Below, piece by piece: positions 6,025-7,625 of a stretch of DNA of 7,625 nt. Made by a program: the position numbers and the translations under genes. The number at the start of each line of letters is the position of its first letter. The first letter of the stretch is position 1. The notes under the pieces were generated by a model that was not told the origin of the DNA, made no database searches, and was given only the letters and a program-made list of their open reading frames with translations. This stretch comes from DATIHQ01 sp035480535 (GTDB lineage: Bacteria; Chlamydiota; Chlamydiia; Chlamydiales; SM23-39): contig DATIHQ010000005.1 of assembly GCA_035480535.1 (NCBI GenBank), positions 1 through 7,625 of the forward strand. The letters run 5' to 3'.

Positions 6025-6138
6025 GGGCAATCTCCTCAATTTTTTTCCAAACAACGCTATCTAGGACATCTAGAGGATTGTCCTTTGTAAAATAAGAGCT
6101 GTGTCTTCGGGACGGGCATTGCGAATTTTAAAAGACAT
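6017..6138 (-). pseudogene. Gene remnant: GNAT-like N-terminus followed by an out-of-frame C-terminal piece
   Basis: An ATG at 6138, with GGAAGG 6 bases upstream, opens a frame of 22 codons that stops at 6070. Its product begins MSFKIRNARPEDTALILQ, close to the usual first strand and helix of GNAT acetyltransferases (IR-A-x-PED-x-x-x-I). A different frame is open from 6127 to a stop at 6017 without any start codon, and its end reads PLDVLDSVVWKKIEEIAHE; that stop overlaps the ATG of the 68-residue gene, as in a coupled gene pair. The simplest reading is one or two small genes reduced by deletion and frameshift, with translation signals still intact. A genuine 22-residue leader peptide is the alternative. 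The GNAT match is short, so the identity is tentative. Confidence 0.45.
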
Positions 6139-6154
6139 CGAAAACCTTCCAAAA

Positions 6155-6227
6155 TGACGGTAGCCGGATTTGAACCAGCGACCCGCGGATTATGATTCCG
6201 CTGCTCTAACCGCTGAGCTATACCGCC
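6155..6227 (-). tRNA. tRNA with CAU anticodon (elongator Met or lysidine-type Ile2)
   Basis: Read on the minus strand, a full 73-base cloverleaf folds: acceptor GGCGGTA with TACCGTC (one G-U pair at 2-71), D stem GCTC/GAGC, anticodon stem GCGGA/TCCGC with loop ATCATAA (CAU at 6194-6192), T stem GCTGG/CCGGC with TTCAAAT loop, and discriminator A. CCA is not encoded. The CAU anticodon is shared by tRNA-Met and by tRNA-Ile2, which is modified to lysidine at C34. The body around GGTCGCTGGTTCAA resembles enterobacterial Ile2, but the acceptor pairs 4-69 and 5-68 are G-C, not the C-G of that tRNA, so I leave the identity open. It is the second tRNA of a pair, 78 bases after fMet. Confidence 0.95.
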
Positions 6228-6246
6228 AATAGATGCGTAAGTGGGG

Positions 6247-6266
6247 GTCTGGGGCGAAGCCCCGAC
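6247..6266. repeat. GC-rich hairpin in the tRNA spacer, possible dispersed palindromic element
   Basis: GGGGC-GAA-GCCCC (6251-6263) is a perfect 5-base stem, extended by GTC (6247-6249) with GAC (6264-6266) around a one-base bulge. Next to it, at 6269-6300, TTTGC recurs three times in AT-rich sequence. The hairpin has no T-run in the tRNA direction, so termination there is unlikely. Its sharp border and low-complexity neighbour look like a small intergenic repeat; a role in processing of the tRNA precursor is possible. Confidence 0.5.
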
Positions 6267-6305
6267 TCGTTTTGCGATTTGCAATTAGCATTTTGCATTT
6301 AAAAT

Positions 6306-6378
6306 TAGCGGGGGTAGGACTCGAACCTACGACCTTTGGGTTATGAGCCCAACGAGCTAACCACTGCTCCACCCCGCG
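6306..6378 (-). tRNA. Initiator tRNA-fMet (CAU)
   Basis: A 73-base cloverleaf on the minus strand: acceptor CGCGGGG with CCCCGCT, D stem GAGC/GCTC, anticodon stem TTGGG/CCCAA with loop CTCATAA (CAU at 6345-6343), T stem GTAGG/CCTAC, discriminator A, no CCA. Initiator hallmarks are present: no Watson-Crick pair at 1-72 (C with U here), three G-C pairs next to the anticodon loop, and A11-U24 in the D stem. These are what formylase and IF2 recognise. It is the promoter-proximal gene of the pair. Confidence 0.97.
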
Positions 6379-6396
6379 ATATCTAAGAAGCTGCAA

Positions 6397-6425
6397 ATTT
6401 AACACGTCAAGAGATTTATTCTCAA
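6397..6425 (-). promoter_or_regulatory. Sigma70-like promoter of the tRNA pair
   Basis: On the minus strand TTGAGA (6425-6420) and TTAAAT (6402-6397) are separated by 17 bases. Transcription would begin near 6390, leaving a leader of about a dozen bases before the mature 5' end of fMet at 6378. The alternative TTGACG near 6409 is too close to the gene: its -10 partner would abut the mature end. Confidence 0.6.
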
Positions 6426-6493
6426 CAATTTTTATTTCTTTCCAAAATCTCAAAAAATCAGGCAAAATTCTCGGCTTACAAGGATAAAGTAGT

Positions 6494-6907
6494 ATGACAC
6501 CATCAATTTATTTTTTACCTGCTCTCATCACTGTCTGGCTTCCTGTAAAAACATTGCTTTCATTGAGAGAAGAGCCAGATCCAACTCTTGGAACTTTAGG
6601 CGAACGGATCGCTCGATCCTTCGGAAACTGCATCCAAAGAACGGGAGAGTTGATTTGCCACACAACTGTCGCTGGGACAATGGTCCTGCTAGGCTCGGAT
6701 CGGTTCCTCGGAAAAGATTTTGTGACAAGCTGCCTGGTTTACTTACCTCAGGTTGGCACCACTATGTGCGTTGGCCTAATGTGTGAAATTTGGGGACAGG
6801 TTCTGAAACATTTAGCCGCTCCAGCACCCGAGAAGTTGCCCCACGCCCCTGCAAAATTAAACGGTTCGCGGCCTGTTTCATCTCTGCCTCGGATTGCGAA
6901 TCATTGA
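6494..6907 (+). CDS. Small hydrophobic hypothetical protein (137 aa), overlapping waaA at its 3' end
   Basis: I do not recognise this protein. Two hydrophobic stretches are visible, at about 5-23 and 78-99, with a shorter one at 57-67; the product may be a small membrane protein. AAGGA lies 9 bases before the ATG. From about residue 90 on the coding sequence runs opposite the end of waaA for 146 bases. The last 30 residues (AAP, then Pro-rich and basic) look like read-out on the antisense of waaA and not like a folded domain, so the native stop may have been lost. The gene diverges from the tRNA pair; no firm promoter is visible in the AT-rich 6428-6493 stretch. A spurious frame is possible, but the hydrophobic pattern before the overlap and the ribosome site favour a real gene. 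Confidence 0.5.
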   Translation: MTPSIYFLPALITVWLPVKTLLSLREEPDPTLGTLGERIARSFGNCIQRTGELICHTTVAGTMVLLGSDRFLGKDFVTSCLVYLPQVGTTMCVGLMCEIWGQVLKHLAAPAPEKLPHAPAKLNGSRPVSSLPRIANH

Positions 6908-7625
6908 GAAAATTTGAGATTGTCTGCCGCAGGGCCTGAAGGGGAACCTGCCGGCCAGCGCCCGCCTCGAGAACGCGGGCGGCAAACTCAGCCTGGGCAA
7001 ACATGTGGGGGCCAAAAAAGGCGGGAATACCGTAAAGGCAGGGCTCGAGGACATTGTGGCCGCCGATCTTAGGGATGTAACTGCCCGCCACGATTGCGAG
7101 TCGACTGAGAGAATAACAAATGGGGAGCTGCCCCATCGCATCGATCAGAATGACTCGCTTCCCTTCTGGATTTAACTGACTCCATCGCGTGAAGGGGATT
7201 TTCTTCCGGTTTAAGAGCTGCGCAATTTCTTGAAATCGCTCGGGATGGCGAGGCACGAGAAAGATCAGCCAGTTGGGCGAGTCGAGGGCATCGAGGAGCA
7301 TCTCCTCTTCGGGATCATGCGTGCAGCTAATCGTGATGATGGGAAGGCGAGCTGCTACTTTCTTGCGCCAAAGGTCGATGTCCACTTTTTGCGGCTCGAT
7401 GTCGAGCTTGAGATTGCCTGTGACATGGAGTTTGGTGGGATCGGGAACAAGGGGCAAAAATCGCTGGTAATGTTCCTCATTTTGAATGCAGAGAAGATCA
7501 AAACGGGAGAAGAGTTTTTTCGCAAAGCGGGAAAAGGTTTTAAAGCGATGCGCCGAGCGCTCGGAGAGTTTGCCGCTGACGAGAATGTTTTTGCATCCAC
7601 TTTGCTTTAAAGCGGAAAGTAAATT
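6762..7625 (-). CDS. waaA: 3-deoxy-D-manno-octulosonic acid (Kdo) transferase, partial (N-terminus off the right edge)
   Basis: The frame is open from the window edge at 7625 to a TAG at 6762, giving the last 287 residues of a protein that usually has about 420-430. The sequence matches the second half of WaaA/KdtA: GKLSERSAHRF, DLLCIQNEEHYQRF, VTGNLKLD, then the C-terminal GT-B domain with VPRHPERF (124-131) and the hallmark AGSYIPKIGGHNVLEP followed by IPAFFGPH (about 180-207). WaaA moves Kdo from CMP-Kdo to lipid A precursor on the cytoplasmic side of the inner membrane; chlamydial enzymes are known to add several Kdo units (the genus epitope), but the number here cannot be read. A TTG at 7457 is internal and is not the start. 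The last codons overlap the convergent small gene by 146 bases. Confidence 0.96.
   Translation of the reverse strand, partial: NLLSALKQSGCKNILVSGKLSERSAHRFKTFSRFAKKLFSRFDLLCIQNEEHYQRFLPLVPDPTKLHVTGNLKLDIEPQKVDIDLWRKKVAARLPIITISCTHDPEEEMLLDALDSPNWLIFLVPRHPERFQEIAQLLNRKKIPFTRWSQLNPEGKRVILIDAMGQLPICYSLSRLAIVAGSYIPKIGGHNVLEPCLYGIPAFFGPHMFAQAEFAARVLEAGAGRQVPLQALRQTISNFLNDSQSEAEMKQAANRLILQGRGATSRVLERLNVSEPVPKFHTLGQRT

Noticed and set aside
6251..6270. GC hairpin considered as an intrinsic terminator between the tRNAs
   Set aside because: In the tRNA direction it is followed by AGACCCCC and not by a T-run. The short TTTT on the other side would serve the plus strand, where no gene ends.
6057..6465. 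Minus-strand frames running through both tRNA genes
   Set aside because: The translations are of tRNA sequence (the repeated GSNP and GSSP stretches come from T-arms), so they are artefacts.
1..7625. CRISPR arrays, insertion sequences, attachment site duplications
   Set aside because: No regularly spaced repeats, transposase motifs, terminal inverted repeats or duplicated tRNA 3' ends were found by reading both strands.

Overview
The window most likely comes from an obligate intracellular bacterium of the Chlamydiota, outside the classical Chlamydia genus. This is an inference. It rests on a nucleotide-transporter-like membrane protein of the Npt/TLC type, Kdo transferase WaaA, a cysteine-rich exported protein, tRNA genes without encoded CCA, and short ATGA-type gene overlaps. 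Base composition looks near 50% GC by eye, higher than in most sequenced environmental chlamydiae. No phage, transposase or CRISPR array is visible.

Left part (1-3512, minus strand): a tight three-gene operon read right to left. First is an IMP dehydrogenase/GMP reductase-family enzyme without CBS domains (GuaC-like). Next is a SAMHD1/EF1143-type HD phosphohydrolase, a likely dNTPase. Last is a multi-spanning Npt/TLC-type transporter that runs off the left edge. The three suggest a purine nucleotide scavenging and balancing unit.

Middle part (3569-5700, plus strand, divergent from the first operon): a WaaE/LgtF-like family 2 glycosyltransferase, then a short exported protein with 15 cysteines arranged as a duplicated module, then an overlapping GTG-start gene for a five-helix VKOR-like membrane protein fused to a thioredoxin-like domain. 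The last two look like an exported disulfide-rich substrate and its own oxidation system. This is the most promising candidate in the window for something undescribed.

Right part (5701-7625): a convergent gap with a hairpin; a well-supported 68-residue basic protein on the minus strand; the debris of one or two small genes, including the start of a GNAT-like gene; a tandem tRNA pair (initiator fMet, then a second CAU tRNA) with a good sigma70-like promoter and a GC hairpin in the spacer; a small hydrophobic hypothetical protein on the plus strand; and the 3' two-thirds of waaA on the minus strand, whose end overlaps the hypothetical gene tail to tail. The glycosyltransferase and waaA both point to lipooligosaccharide core assembly, although they are about 2.5 kb apart in separate transcription units.
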